Assembly: GCA_949358305.1 (NCBI GenBank) | Contig: OX442317.1 | Coordinates: 15,256,491-15,320,490, forward strand | Source: Strigamia acuminata | Lineage: Eukaryota; Arthropoda; Chilopoda; Geophilomorpha; Linotaeniidae | Direction of reading: 5' to 3' | Length of the DNA stretch: 64,000 bases | In this document: in pieces, positions 55,301-64,000 of the stretch | Numbering within the stretch: position 1 is the stretch's first letter | Layout of the letters: each line of letters starts with the position of its first letter | Notes under the pieces: generated by a model | The model's database searches: none | The model's input: the letters and a program-made list of their open reading frames with translations, nothing else | What the model was told of the DNA's origin: nothing | Program-made: the position numbers and the translations under genes

Positions 55301-57134
55301 CCGGTTTGTGAGAAACACGGGTTGATTTTGCAATTCTGCAATGATTGCAAGAAAGTTCTTTATTTACTTCTGCCGGGGTTACTCCATACACTTGTTCATT
55401 TCCGGCCAGAAGTTTCATAGCATTGGTGTGTAGATGACCCAATCTGCTGTGCCATATCCCCGTCGCATCCTTCCGGACCGTAGGCGCTGCAACCGTCTTT
55501 GCGTTGGTTGGCCTTGAATTCGGTTTCGGATTTGAGGGAATTGCCTTTAATGTGTCGGCAAAGGACGGGACTTGAGGTAATGTCTTGGTAGGAATAGGCA
55601 TGGGAGGTGTCTTGGACTGGGTTGTCTTAACAGGAATAGGCGGAGGAAGTTCATTTGGCAAGGGAGGAAATTCAAGCCGAAAATCAGTAAAGAGTTCAGG
55701 ATCTTTTGACTTTTTCCTTGCCTTGGGATACTGGATGAAATCCTCTTCCGCTGTGACTAATGTTCGAGTCGGAGCGGTCGACTGCGCAATAGGCGCATCC
55801 ACTGTTGACATCAGTGTTGAAGGTGGGCACAAACCGTCCACATAATAGAGACCGCCCTTTTCTTTGGCTCGAAGCATTGGATGATCGATATCAGACTTGT
55901 AAACGTGAACTCCACCATCCCAAATGTGGATGTGATGTTTGGCTTTGTCCATTTTTGACACGGAAATTAGATTCGCTTCGAATTTTGGCGCGAACAGCAC
56001 ATCTTGAAGGTTTGCAACGCATTCTACATTGTTGATCATGGTGACAATTCGGACTTTGCCCTTGCCGAGAACTTCAGAGTGTCCTTGGCCTAATGCAATG
56101 TTAAAGGGCACAACCTTGACGAAATCCTGAAACCATGCTTGAACGTGGCACACGTGGTCGGTCGCCCCACAATCCACAATCCATTCATGTGACTGTGTAA
56201 AGTGAATTGTGGGCAACTGTATGGCTTGCGGAGCACTGGCGAAAAAGTTTGTTTCCCGCCTGGCGCTGGAATTCCCCCTTGGTCTGGAATCATCCCGGTT
56301 CGAGTTCTTGTTGCGTTTACGGCTTGAACTCCTCGGCTTCCTTTGAAGTGATGCCGTCGGTTGATTTTTGTCATCTCGGCGAGGTGGTAATGGGCATTTG
56401 TTAGCATAATGTCCATATTCCTGGCAATTGAAGCATTGCACCGAAGATAACTGTCTAGGGGGTCGAGATCGGTTTCTTCCACGCTGTTTTTCACCAGCGT
56501 AGGCACGTGATGATTTGGAACTGTCCAAATCGCGCGAGTCCATCGCTTTAAGTCGCATGTGTTCCGCGAGTAATTGCTCAGCCACTTTCTTTGGCGTAAA
56601 TTCACCGTTGGGCAAATGATATGTTGTGAATGAAATCTGTGAATATTCACGAGGCAATAAGTCCAAGTATTGGTAAGCATGGTGATCAGGCGAAGTTATC
56701 TCTCCGATGTCCTTCATTTGGCGGACATGGTAGTCTACGCGACTTAGGAAATCAGCCATGTCTTCGCCTTGTTCCAGGCGCAAATTCAGAAATTCACGGC
56801 GCATGGCTGCCTGTCGCGCACGTGATGATGGCGCGTAAATATTGGCTAAAATGTCCCAAGCCTCTTTAGGGGTTTTGCAGTCATCTAGCGCAGACTTTTT
56901 AGCCTCGCTCACGGAACAATATATGAGTCCTAACGCTTTGGCTTTGCGACGCTTGTATTTCTTTTTCTCTTTATCTCCGGCAGTTTTTAAGAATTCTTCT
57001 TCTTCTTCTTCCGTCACGTGGTCCCATAATTCCTCGCTTCTCAGCACCATGCGCATTGAGCGCTGCCAAAGTTCGTAGTTTCCTACGCTGAGAATTGGGA
57101 GACGTCCGGAATTGCCATCTGCGGATTTCGACAT
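52314..57134 (-). CDS. gag-pol: Copia F Gag-Pol polyprotein with an MBD-like domain
   Basis: 1606 residues from ATG 57134 (MSKSADGNSG); the frame is open 13 codons upstream. Gag ends with knuckle CFNCQEYGHYANKC and the protease motif is DCGA, as in H. The integrase has an HHCC region, HMDVWG, RTDRGGEF and NGTAERIN, with 35 residues between the last Asp and Glu. After a Pro/Thr-rich linker comes the MBD-like segment at about 1019-1075 (nucleotides 53910-54080): W1021, R1028, D1039-V-Y1041, and RLRSR with R1051. RT has YVDDIVLF, RNase H has YTDASW, and the C-terminus reads VADIFTKWLSS. No stop or lost catalytic residue is seen. Together with identical LTRs this suggests a recently active element. 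Confidence 0.92.
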   Translation of the reverse strand: MSKSADGNSGRLPILSVGNYELWQRSMRMVLRSEELWDHVTEEEEEEFLKTAGDKEKKKYKRRKAKALGLIYCSVSEAKKSALDDCKTPKEAWDILANIYAPSSRARQAAMRREFLNLRLEQGEDMADFLSRVDYHVRQMKDIGEITSPDHHAYQYLDLLPREYSQISFTTYHLPNGEFTPKKVAEQLLAEHMRLKAMDSRDLDSSKSSRAYAGEKQRGRNRSRPPRQLSSVQCFNCQEYGHYANKCPLPPRRDDKNQPTASLQRKPRSSSRKRNKNSNRDDSRPRGNSSARRETNFFASAPQAIQLPTIHFTQSHEWIVDCGATDHVCHVQAWFQDFVKVVPFNIALGQGHSEVLGKGKVRIVTMINNVECVANLQDVLFAPKFEANLISVSKMDKAKHHIHIWDGGVHVYKSDIDHPMLRAKEKGGLYYVDGLCPPSTLMSTVDAPIAQSTAPTRTLVTAEEDFIQYPKARKKSKDPELFTDFRLEFPPLPNELPPPIPVKTTQSKTPPMPIPTKTLPQVPSFADTLKAIPSNPKPNSRPTNAKTVAAPTVRKDATGIWHSRLGHLHTNAMKLLAGNEQVYGVTPAEVNKELSCNHCRIAKSTRVSHKPDEHPISTKALDLLHMDVWGASRTTSYGGARYVLTIIDDATRYAWIFPMAQKSQVFGLFKDYVTRIERVTNKRVKAIRTDRGGEFMSNEFERYLKETGIQAQRTNPHSPAMNGTAERINRTMADYTRAILDETGLPNELWAEFAVTFSYIKNRCPHSRLKNEVPYILWRRRALSLRHLRKLGSKCWVHHTAPGRDKLDPRAWEGYLVGYATTTRGYRVWNPQDNKVIESIHVQIDERQSYRRSNHYRGPQDPWMGPDLDQTQSISHNRQMQRSSRPQVRFDDGLQYTDWPKFSDSEDENDTDYDSDDSTPQGAQYRTPPVTPPPGSPIRAPLITPVITPVPSPVITPGNTPSHTPPGTPPGSPPSFVNARRGSRGNAPQAHQAAHHGPPPTGAATAYKWRYIGGDTECRHWKREEHLRKVQEPGKLKTDVYYFPEAGLRLRSRGDVEEFCHMNNIPYDPELFYFGNMEYELENLPPPLPRVHLCRRDPTSYAEAVRFPDATKWQEAINEELDTFAKRGVYEEVPKPENTTILGCKWLFKLKEDSQGKPARYRARLVAQGFRQTLGVDYDEVFSPVVNFVLIRLFFCLLVVLKGWKDAHLDVKCAYLYGDLAHKVYMRIPAGATCSNPNHVWLLIRSLYGLHQSGRQWFEKLDQTLRDLGFRRLPGCNCVYIYGTSAVMLIYVDDIVLFYATDGILTHLIALISTKFDIVNLGPISKLLGVEFIRTSKGNYISQKSYIQKILKKFEITPDKLIKVPVTPGTTLVKGSKENLPEFPYRSLIGSLLFLASRTRPDILYSVILLSQFNNCYDHTHIKALMQVVRYVGNTIDYAIELSNCTSGQLWGYTDASWATDITTSLSFGGYIAYIGNVPIGWSCRKQTSVACSTMEAEFVALVECVRELYWLDYVYSSVPMLNRSTKPIVFSDALSSIQFTSNDVENSKTKHIRVKFHWIREWYTAGAFELRKIPGPMNVADIFTKWLSSTQLRLLISRIFNFNLS

Positions 57135-57303
57135 AATGACGTGGAGACGGCGAAATAATTCGTAATGAAGCACACTGAACTAGGAATGGTACGTTTGAAG
57201 CACACGATGATTCCGGAGCACAACACTTCACAACACTTCACAATCCCACGTGGTTCTAAGCGGATAACCAGAAGGGGAGTCAATTCTAAGATTGACTGAC
57301 AAC

Positions 57304-57388
57304 CTGTGATTAGTGTCCCCCTAGCGTCCTTTGCGACCGCCTGGGGTCTCGGGAATGCTAGGTGGCGCAGGGCTCAGCCTAATCACAG
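57304..57388 (-). promoter_or_regulatory. Structured leader RNA element of Copia F
   Basis: CTGTGATTAG and CTAATCACAG (57304-57313 and 57379-57388) pair perfectly around 65 bases, the same length as in H. The enclosed sequence is about 89% identical to H (7 differences). Five of ten stem pairs differ, all compensated. It lies about 170 bases upstream of the gag ATG. Confidence 0.7.
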
Positions 57389-57996
57389 AATACAATGACA
57401 CTTGCCCGGATTCGAGCGTAGGGTGCCAAGGATTCTAATAAACCCACTCCAAAATCCCCCTTAATGCTAACAATAATTAAATCGACAAGAAGGCGAAATA
57501 GGTGAGTCAATTGCGGTTGCAATTCACGTGCAAATGAAGGCACGGCGCAGCTTTCTCGAAAAGCTGGTGAAAACGCTGATTCGAACGTTAATGCTCGAAT
57601 CCTTCTCGAAAAATTCGAGGCTCTTCTTCCACTTGAATAGATCGGCGTATAACGACCGTTCACCGGGGAACTAAGCCGCGAATAACTTGTATTCGATTCT
57701 AGTGGTAACTGCCGCAACTCGCTAAGCAGTGACGAGAATCGCATTTGACGTGAAATCTGAAAATAAATAAATTTTCGTCGCGGAATTTGCGAAACCCGCA
57801 CAATTCCGGACTAAAACAGGTTAACAATGATGCTATACACGACGTTCGTCGCTTGGAACGTCGGTGATACGTCGGCGAACGCGAATCGAGACGGAAATCG
57901 ACGATAGCTGAAAATAGACAAATTTCGGCGCAAAAATCGCGAATTTCGCGAAAATTACGTCGAATATTAGACAAATAATGGCCGGTTAGGTGGCAA

Positions 57997-58012
57997 CCAT
58001 CCTCTGCTACCA
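57997..58012 (-). other. Primer-binding site of Copia F (initiator tRNA-Met)
   Basis: Minus strand TGGTAGCAGAGGATGG, a perfect 16-base complement of the initiator tRNA-Met 3' end, two bases from the LTR. Confidence 0.9.
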
Positions 58013-58014
58013 CT

Positions 58015-58488
58015 TGTAGCAGAGGAGGAGGCGCTTGGCGGTCTGTACGACCGTGTGGAAGCGTGAATAACGCAAATGCGCGGCCGAAATGGCGGGCGCG
58101 CAACGTCGCCGCTAATGGCGAGCAGAAAAGAGCTGCCGCACGTGGAAAACGTGCTTATCTGCAGCTAAACAACAACTAGGCAGTGTAAAAATAACATATA
58201 TTTAATAAATAAAAGCAAAACTTACAATGTGAATCCATTTGGATGAAAAGCAATGATAAAGCACTGCATACGTGCAGGCTGACATCTTGGATTTGTGAAA
58301 AGTACAAGTGACACCATCTGGTGTTGGAAAAGGTAAACTTATATAATGCTAAGCTGCGGGCAGCATTATGCCCAATGCTAAATAATCAATTAAAGACTAA
58401 ATAAATATTGGAAGCAGCTTGATGCTGGGAAAAATACTAATAATATCCGTGATGACTACGGAGGACTATTTGGGATCGGAAAACAACA
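58015..58488 (-). repeat. 5' LTR of Copia F
   Basis: 474 bp, same as 51639-52112. The primer site lies on its left. Confidence 0.95.
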
Positions 58489-58493
58489 GAAAC

Positions 58494-58826
58494 TACCGTA
58501 GAACTTGCAGCACAAGCTCTTACACGAAAACCCGATATCATTTAAACACGAAACACAAGAGACCACGAAATCCGAAATACAACGACAAACACGATCCAAA
58601 CAAACTCGACCAATATTTCCGAAAACACCAAATGAACTCAACGCTCACTCAAGACCCGGCAGCGCTCACGAACCTCCTGCCGACAACTTAAATGCCAGTA
58701 AGCCCACTTAAAATTATCAAGAGAAAACCCATTTACTCAAAAACTAAAGACACCTTAAGAAACTAACTTTGCTTTAATTCACCAAAGAAAAAACCGCCAT
58801 AACTTCCATCGCGGTTGCTAGCAACA
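58494..58826 (-). repeat. 5' LTR of LARD D, right piece
   Basis: The remaining 333 bp of the LTR split by Copia F, ending gctagcaaca. Followed by GCTT, the target duplication of D. Confidence 0.9.
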
Positions 58827-60195
58827 GCTTTAAGAGTTGATTAAGTTTTGAGGTCAGGTCTATTGTGAACTGTTAGGTTGACTGACGGCAGATTGGCCAT
58901 GTTTGAGGCTGATGAGAAGCGATCCCGCGCTTGTTTGCTTGTTATTTCGATTGTGGCAAGCGAGTGGTCGCTCCTTCTCCCCTATTACACTCAGCCAGCT
59001 ATTTTGGGTTGCGGGAGAGAGTGGAGGCGAGGGATCCCGTCTCAATGGCCGCCGTGTTTGTCCGCCAGCCTTTCAGTGGACTGACCACCTGGAAGAGTGC
59101 GTTTTGATTGTGTTTTGGGGGATTTCCGCATTATTTAGTTGATTGTTTAAGCAGGTGTTAGTGTGTGAGGTTTTTCAGAACAACCTGTGCGTGGGTTGAG
59201 ATAAGATAAGCCACACTAGCTGTTTAATTAGAGAAAGCGGAAATTTAGGAATCAGTCCTCCATTCAGTCTCGTTTGTGATAAAAGGTTTTTGAGAAGTTA
59301 CTGCTCAGAATTTGTAGATGTTTCCACTTCCAGCGGGTTGTACCTTTGTTTTAGTGCGTTCACAATTGGTTAAGAAGTTTGGATGCGTTACTGGGTTCGT
59401 CATTATTTTCTCGGTGTAAGCCTTTTAATTATAACTTAGATTTCAGAGTTTTGGGAAAAATTGCTTGTTAAGTTCGCAGCCACCAAGCGTCTTTGCGAGG
59501 GCGCTTGTGGATCAGTTGGGTGGGTACCCCTTTTTTGGAAAGTTAGTTACTGCATGGTGAGGCTTGTTCAGGGTGAAACGACCGTCCAATAGGGTCAGTC
59601 TTTCAAGTTCGAGACAATTAATGAGAGTAAGTGCAGTCTCCACCTTGCACATGGTGTGGTTGGAAGGGATACAAGGGTGTTTAACTGATCAGGTCAGGGT
59701 TGTAAGAGCATTTTTCGAGACTCCAAAGTTGTAGAGTTAGATATTAGAGCTTAACTGTCTTTAAATTTATTTTTATTGAAAGCTGTATCTATTAGAATAG
59801 AAACGCGGTTTAGTTGGTTAACGGTGGTCCATCAAATCCAAGTATTAGATTAGAAAAGCGGTTTAGTTGTTACACCCCCAGGAGAAGAAAGAGGACAATA
59901 AGCCCCGTTGGTTCGGATTATGGTTAGAAAGAGCCAAAGAGAGATAAGTCTTATTTGTCAAAACAGAAAAGAGAGGTTGTTGAAGTACGCCGATAGGGCG
60001 GGGCATTCGTCAGTCAACCCTCAAATTCCCAAAGCAGCCTCGTGACGTTGCAATGTGTAACGTGATAAGCATGTGAGATCTCGTTACAAGGGTCGCGTTG
60101 GATAGGGAATTAGCATTAACATGTGAGTGTTGAGTTAAGGGTCACTTGCATAGGTTCATTTTGCACTGCTAACCAAAGTCAGTCGAACTGAACAA

Positions 60196-60473
60196 TAGAA
60201 AAAAGGCTTTAGTCGGTTAACAGTTGGTCCATCGAACCCAGAGAAAAAAGTTTAGTTGGTTAACAGTTGGTCCATCAAACTTCAAAGAAAAAAAAAAAGG
60301 CGTTTAGTTGGTTAACGGTGGCCCAACAAACCCAAAGAAAAAGGCTTTAGTTGGTTAACGGTGGCCCAACAAACCCAAAGAAAAAGGCTTTAGTTGGTTA
60401 ACGGTGGCCCAACAAACCCAAAGAAAAAGGTTTTAGTTGGTTAACGGTGGCCCAACAAACCCATAGAAAAAGC
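60196..60473 (+). repeat. Tandem array of a 43-bp unit
   Basis: Six to seven copies of a unit with core tttagttggttaacggtgg followed by cccaacaaaccc and a gaaaaaggc joint. The first two copies are diverged (aacagttggtccatc) and the last four nearly identical. A single stray copy lies near 59809-59845. Each unit can form a small GTTGG/CCAAC hairpin. Confidence 0.85.
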
Positions 60474-60483
60474 AATTAGGGAG

Positions 60484-60571
60484 TCTTAAGCGGATGATAG
60501 TTAAGTTCGTCAGGCTTAAGCGAATTAGAGGTTCTTAAGCGATTGATAGTTTAGTCTATCAGGCTTAAGCA
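60484..60571 (+). repeat. Direct repeat of about 39 bp, with CTTAAGC arms
   Basis: Units at 60484-60522 and 60533-60571 each start tcttaagcg and end caggcttaagc. CTTAAGC and GCTTAAG within each unit are inverted, so each could fold. Confidence 0.7.
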
Positions 60572-63236
60572 AGCACTTTTGTGCAAGCATTAGGGTTAGT
60601 GAAAGGTTAGGAGCCCAGAAGCAGAGTTCTTTCACTTTCTCGGTTGTTCTAGGAAAGGATACACTCGCCCTTAGTGACAAGGTGCGAGTCTAACAACCTT
60701 GATGTGAGAAGGGGTCAGGGATTCTATATTCTTTTCTCTTTTAGGCAGAGCCACGCGCTCTTTTTTTAGGTTTAGTTTCGTATACTTACTCGAGGTGCAT
60801 GGGGTAAAGTTCTTGAGGGTCCTCGTCAGTCGGGGCATGGTTTCGGTCTCGCGGGGGATGGAACGGAACAGTTTTTTGAGAGTGTCGGTTCTCTGGTGAA
60901 CACTCGTGTTATTGGACCCAATACACGAGGAGCTAATCGGTTTTAGAGGGTGAACTTCTTCACCATACTTTAATTCCTGTTGCTCACGTTCTCCTGAGCT
61001 CCTGCGCACTGTTCAACTTTCAGTCTCGTCCATTGCTCCTCCGAGATGGGCAGTAAGCTTTGCCTTGGTACTTAGATTGTGCAAGGAAGTCTTCTCCTCT
61101 TTTACCTATGCACGAGATTGAGTCTGTTAATTCGTCAAATGCGTCAAGCATTGGGAGATGTGCAATCAAAGTTAAGCGGATCGCAACTTGTTTTCACGCC
61201 CCCTCCTACCCAAAGTTTTGAGCACAGAAGCACAAGTGTTTTGGTTGAACACAGGTGCACAACTGTTTTTTTTGGGGTTCCTGAGAGAAAAGGTCGGGGG
61301 TTAGATCTGAAGAGTAAGTCGTGATTTCGAGTCTTCTTGGGCTAGCTTCCGATAGGAGGACGTAGAGGCGACGATATAGTAGAAATTAGTAATTAGTCTT
61401 TTTGTTAGTGTTTGATTTCAGAGCCTTTTTGCGACGAGTCTGACGGTCACACAACCATGGGGTTTGGGTTAGTGGCGTGTCGGATACTCGCGGGAGTCTT
61501 CTGAAACAAAAGCTTAGTTAGTCAAAGGTTAGTTAATTCATAGTTTATATCTTTAAAAGGTGGGTTTCTCTCACAAAGAAATTCACAGATGTTGTTTTTT
61601 TTTTGACCTTTTTTTGGCTCCGGCATTAATGTTTTAAACGCCGTGGCAGCTTTCTTTTTCTGTCAGGAGGAAAATGGGTTATGATAGAAAGGAAGGTTTA
61701 GCTGAGATGTTAGCCAGAGAGAGGGTCGGATGAAGAGAAAGCATGGAGGATAATTCACAGTGTCGGGAGATACCCCTAGTTTTTCGATAAAAAAGGGAAT
61801 TATGTGTTGTGCTCTTAGATTCAAATTTTTGGCTTGTCTTGCGTTAGTTTAGCAGAGCCCTGCTTGTAGTGAAAAAAAAATGAGGAAAGATTTTGTACTA
61901 GTAGTCGGGTGGGGCACGATTGAAGTTACCTGTCTTAAATTTAAGTGGCCGCTTCTCGTTGTGAGATTTCTAGAGAGGTTTGAATGGAGATTTCACTAAG
62001 GGAGGGGTTTCATTTTCTGCAATGTCAACGGGTAACTGTTTTTGAAAGTGAGCACAGTTTTCTTAATTTTTCGGGTGTATTTAGACCGGGGGTGTGTTCT
62101 TTGACATTGCGTATTGTTGGTTCCAATTAGTATTTTGGTTCATTACACAGTTTAGTTTAGTTCTTTCTAGTTGAAGATATTTAGTTTAAAGGAAATTGGG
62201 CACGAGTTTTTCTTTGCGGTGAGTTGCCGCCTGATTGGACGGTCGCTGGCTTGGCTGGTTGTTTATCTTCAAGTCGGGAGTTGATCGCCTATTTAGGTTG
62301 GTCGCTTGGTGTCCCAACGATGAATTGGTTGTTTTTGCTTAGTTAGATAGGAATCTGCTTTAGCTTTCTGCGGCATTTTCGTTTCAGTTGATGTCAACTT
62401 TGGCAGGCTTCCTGAATGGATCAATGGCTGAGCTCAGGTGCTTACGTAAGTCGGTGTCTTTAGGGGCGAATTTTTTGTCTGAGGATTCAAACTACCTCTT
62501 AAAGGAAGTGTATGAGAAGTCGGTTCGTTAGTTTAGCTTTAAGGTTATTTGTGGTTTAGTGGTGTCTTGTCGTTGACTGACCCCATTGGTTGTGAGTCTC
62601 AGTTTCCCAAAGTTGACTGCAGGTCAATCTCTATGGGAGAGACAAGCTCTATTTTTGTGATTGTTAGTCGTTTCTTTGTATTACGAGTTGCAGGTTAGAG
62701 TTCGGTTATTTTGCAGTATGTCTAGGATCTTCTCGTTTCAGGGGACCCGCTCCTGTTCGTGTTAATGTATTGTTAAGAGAAGAGTCAATATATTTTCGAT
62801 TTGGAAAAAGGGGTTCTATGTTTCGTTGTGGATTCTAGCCAAGGGATATAGGCATGGTGAAAGTCAGTATGCTCGGTCTTTTCTTCTTGAATGCGGTTCC
62901 TTCAGGGCGGCTGCTCTCTTCTTTTTTGGCCGGCAGCGATGTTGCGAGCAAGAACGCAACAAAAAAGATCTGGAGATTTCACGTTGTTCATCTTATGAAA
63001 GAAAGAAAAGGCTTTTTAATTTTGTTGTCAAGTTTGAATAGATTTTTAACACATATCTGACATGCCCAGTTGGTTTGCTGCCTTGTTGTCACGATCCTGG
63101 AAGTTCAAGGGAGTTGTCACTTCGCCTGCCACACCTGGAATGTTTGAAAGTTGTGTTTTTAGTCTTTTGTAATTAAATTATGTGTCTTTTTCACGTTTAT
63201 GAGTTATTTCTAGTATTTGTAAGTTCTCTCCTGTTT

Positions 63237-63302
63237 CCAGTTCACTTGCGAAGGAGATAGGTGTGCATCGGCAAGATGGCCGCCATAGCGCAAGTGAACT
63301 GG
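63237..63302. repeat. Perfect 14-bp inverted repeat around a YY1-type motif
   Basis: CCAGTTCACTTGCG (63237-63250) and CGCAAGTGAACTGG (63289-63302) are exact reverse complements, separated by 38 bases containing caagatggccgccat. It lies 200 bases before the 3' LTR of C. Confidence 0.8.
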
Positions 63303-63502
63303 GAGATGGGAAGAACCTGAAATAAGCACAATTGTAGTTTTTGGTGCTTGTTTTGCTTGTGATTTAATTTATACTAACTTCTTTTGGTGTTTAAGGTAGA
63401 CCACAGGTGTCTTGGGTCGCTGGATGGGCGTTGGACATCGTTTGTGAGCGTTTGTGAGCGTCGGGCGTGAGCGTACGCCTTGCGACGCCTCTCGTGGTCG
63501 TG

Positions 63503-64000
63503 TGGGTCCTGCAAATGAGTTGAATTGGTCAGGTTTCAATGCCCAAGCACTGGGAAAGCTGTACTGACCGTTCTAAGACGCAGATCCATTGTTGAGAAGG
63601 CCTGTGAGTCGCTCGCGACCTTGTTTGGCTCCATTCACGTCATTTTAGCAGTTGCATGGTCGCCATCTTGGATTTGGTGCTGCACTGTTGCCCTGTTATT
63701 ATTTCTTTTGGGGTTTTAAGGAGACCTGGACATAGGGAATATTTACTAGTTATTGTTTGTATAAATTACCAATATTAAGGGTTGTTAATCTAAGCTTTTA
63801 CTTTTGTTATTGTATGGTTGTTACGGGTTAAGGTTTGTGACACTTTGCGGCCTCTTTTGGTGGCAATTGGGGTTTGGGCTCAGCATTGTGTTTTGAGTGC
63901 AGTTAATGTTAGTTTTAGCCTTTGAATTATCTGTTAAGTTTAAGTGAAGTGCTGTTTGCACAGGTCATACTGTTTTCAAGGTGTTAGGTTAAGTTTTGCC
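63503..64000 (+). repeat. 3' LTR of element C (cut by the window end)
   Basis: 498 bp matching 32571-33059 onward with a few differences (atccattg versus atccatcg, tttacttt versus tttacctt, tgcggcc versus tgcgccc). Confidence 0.85.

Larger units (their letters stand above)
51639..58488 (-). mobile_element. Copia element F, complete, MBD-bearing
   Basis: 474-bp LTRs (51639-52112 and 58015-58488) appear identical. Duplication GAAAC lies at 51634-51638 and 58489-58493. The primer site (57997-58012) and a purine tract beside the left LTR (minus-strand gaaggggggaat) set the minus orientation. One open gag-pol frame fills it. It is inserted in the 5' LTR of LARD D. Closest relative here is H. Confidence 0.95.
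39392..58826 (-). mobile_element. LARD D: second copy of the LARD-1 element, with two Copia insertions
   Basis: Without Copia E and F it is 6208 bp, against 6210 for LARD-1, and aligns along its whole length with scattered substitutions and one-base indels. Target duplication GCTT lies at 39388-39391 and 58827-58830. LTRs are 39392-40235 (844 bp) and 51127-51638 plus 58494-58826 (845 bp, split by F). The primer site is at 51110-51122. It is inserted in element C. Confidence 0.85.
58831..63502 (+). other. Interior of element C, third and largest piece
   Basis: 4.7 kb without any retroelement motif; the longest frames are about 110 codons and look random. It holds a 43-bp tandem array, a 39-bp direct repeat and a long inverted repeat, listed separately. 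No purine tract is clear before the 3' LTR. Confidence 0.6.
32571..64000 (+). mobile_element. Element C: large non-coding LTR element holding K, D, E and F
   Basis: The sequence 32571-33059 recurs at 63503-64000 with only a few differences, so two LTRs of one element frame the right half of the window. The right LTR is cut by the window end. A tRNA-His-type primer site follows the left LTR. Excluding Copia K and LARD D, the interior is 33584-33869, 38619-39391 and 58831-63502, about 5.7 kb. It has no Gag or Pol motif and no frame above about 125 codons. Like LARD-1 it is an LTR element without genes. K (TAAAG duplication) and D (GCTT duplication) are later insertions. Confidence 0.7.

Noticed and set aside
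60196-60473. CRISPR array
   Set aside because: Units are contiguous without unique spacers, in a eukaryotic retroelement.
60671-61009. 112-codon minus frame in element C
   Set aside because: No motif or repeat conservation. Expected by chance in 5.7 kb.

Overview
The window is repeat-rich animal nuclear DNA, most likely from an arthropod. It holds seven perfect GGTTA/TTAGG units (the arthropod telomere motif) and is otherwise almost entirely LTR retrotransposons nested inside one another. No host gene, rRNA, tRNA gene or CRISPR array is visible. The species cannot be named from the sequence.

Layout. (1) 1-8444: the end of one LTR element (G, LTR to 772, tRNA-His-type primer site at 778). 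It is split by a complete 6.2-kb non-coding LTR element on the minus strand (LARD-1, 1653-7862, 845-bp LTRs, tRNA-His primer site, 4-bp duplication GCTC). (2) 8445-31623: two Gypsy-type elements joined tail to tail. J (plus) keeps its 5' LTR, gag and pol. I (minus) keeps both 1.4-kb LTRs, a damaged gag and pol. Both lose their 3' ends at a junction near 16025. I's pol is also split by a complete Copia element, H (19976-27330). (3) 31624-32570: unassigned DNA with a diverged LTR end. (4) 32571-64000: a large non-coding LTR element C. It is interrupted by an intact Copia element K (33870-38613) and by a second LARD copy, D (39392-58826). D itself contains Copia E (43914-50280) and Copia F (51639-58488).

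Main discovery. Copia elements H, F and E form one lineage whose polyprotein carries, between integrase and reverse transcriptase, a segment that reads as a methyl-CpG-binding domain (MBD). The Trp, both Arg fingers, the Asp-Val-Tyr core and the RLRSR strand are in place in H and F. In E the domain is cut by a deletion. K lacks it. The lineage also shares target duplications of the form NAAAC. H and F share a 65-nt leader element closed by a 10-bp stem in which five pairs have changed in a compensated way.

How the parts work together. Intact Copia polyproteins (H, F, K) supply Gag, protease, integrase and RT-RNase H. E has a D-to-N change at a catalytic integrase position and an internal deletion, yet its LTRs are identical, so it probably moved in trans. 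G, LARD-1/D and C have LTRs and primer sites but no recognisable genes, so they too must depend on enzymes encoded elsewhere. Gypsy I uses a canonical A AAA AAC -1 frameshift site directly before the gag stop. J has a similar site. The nesting gives relative ages: C is older than D and K, D is older than E and F, and I is older than H.
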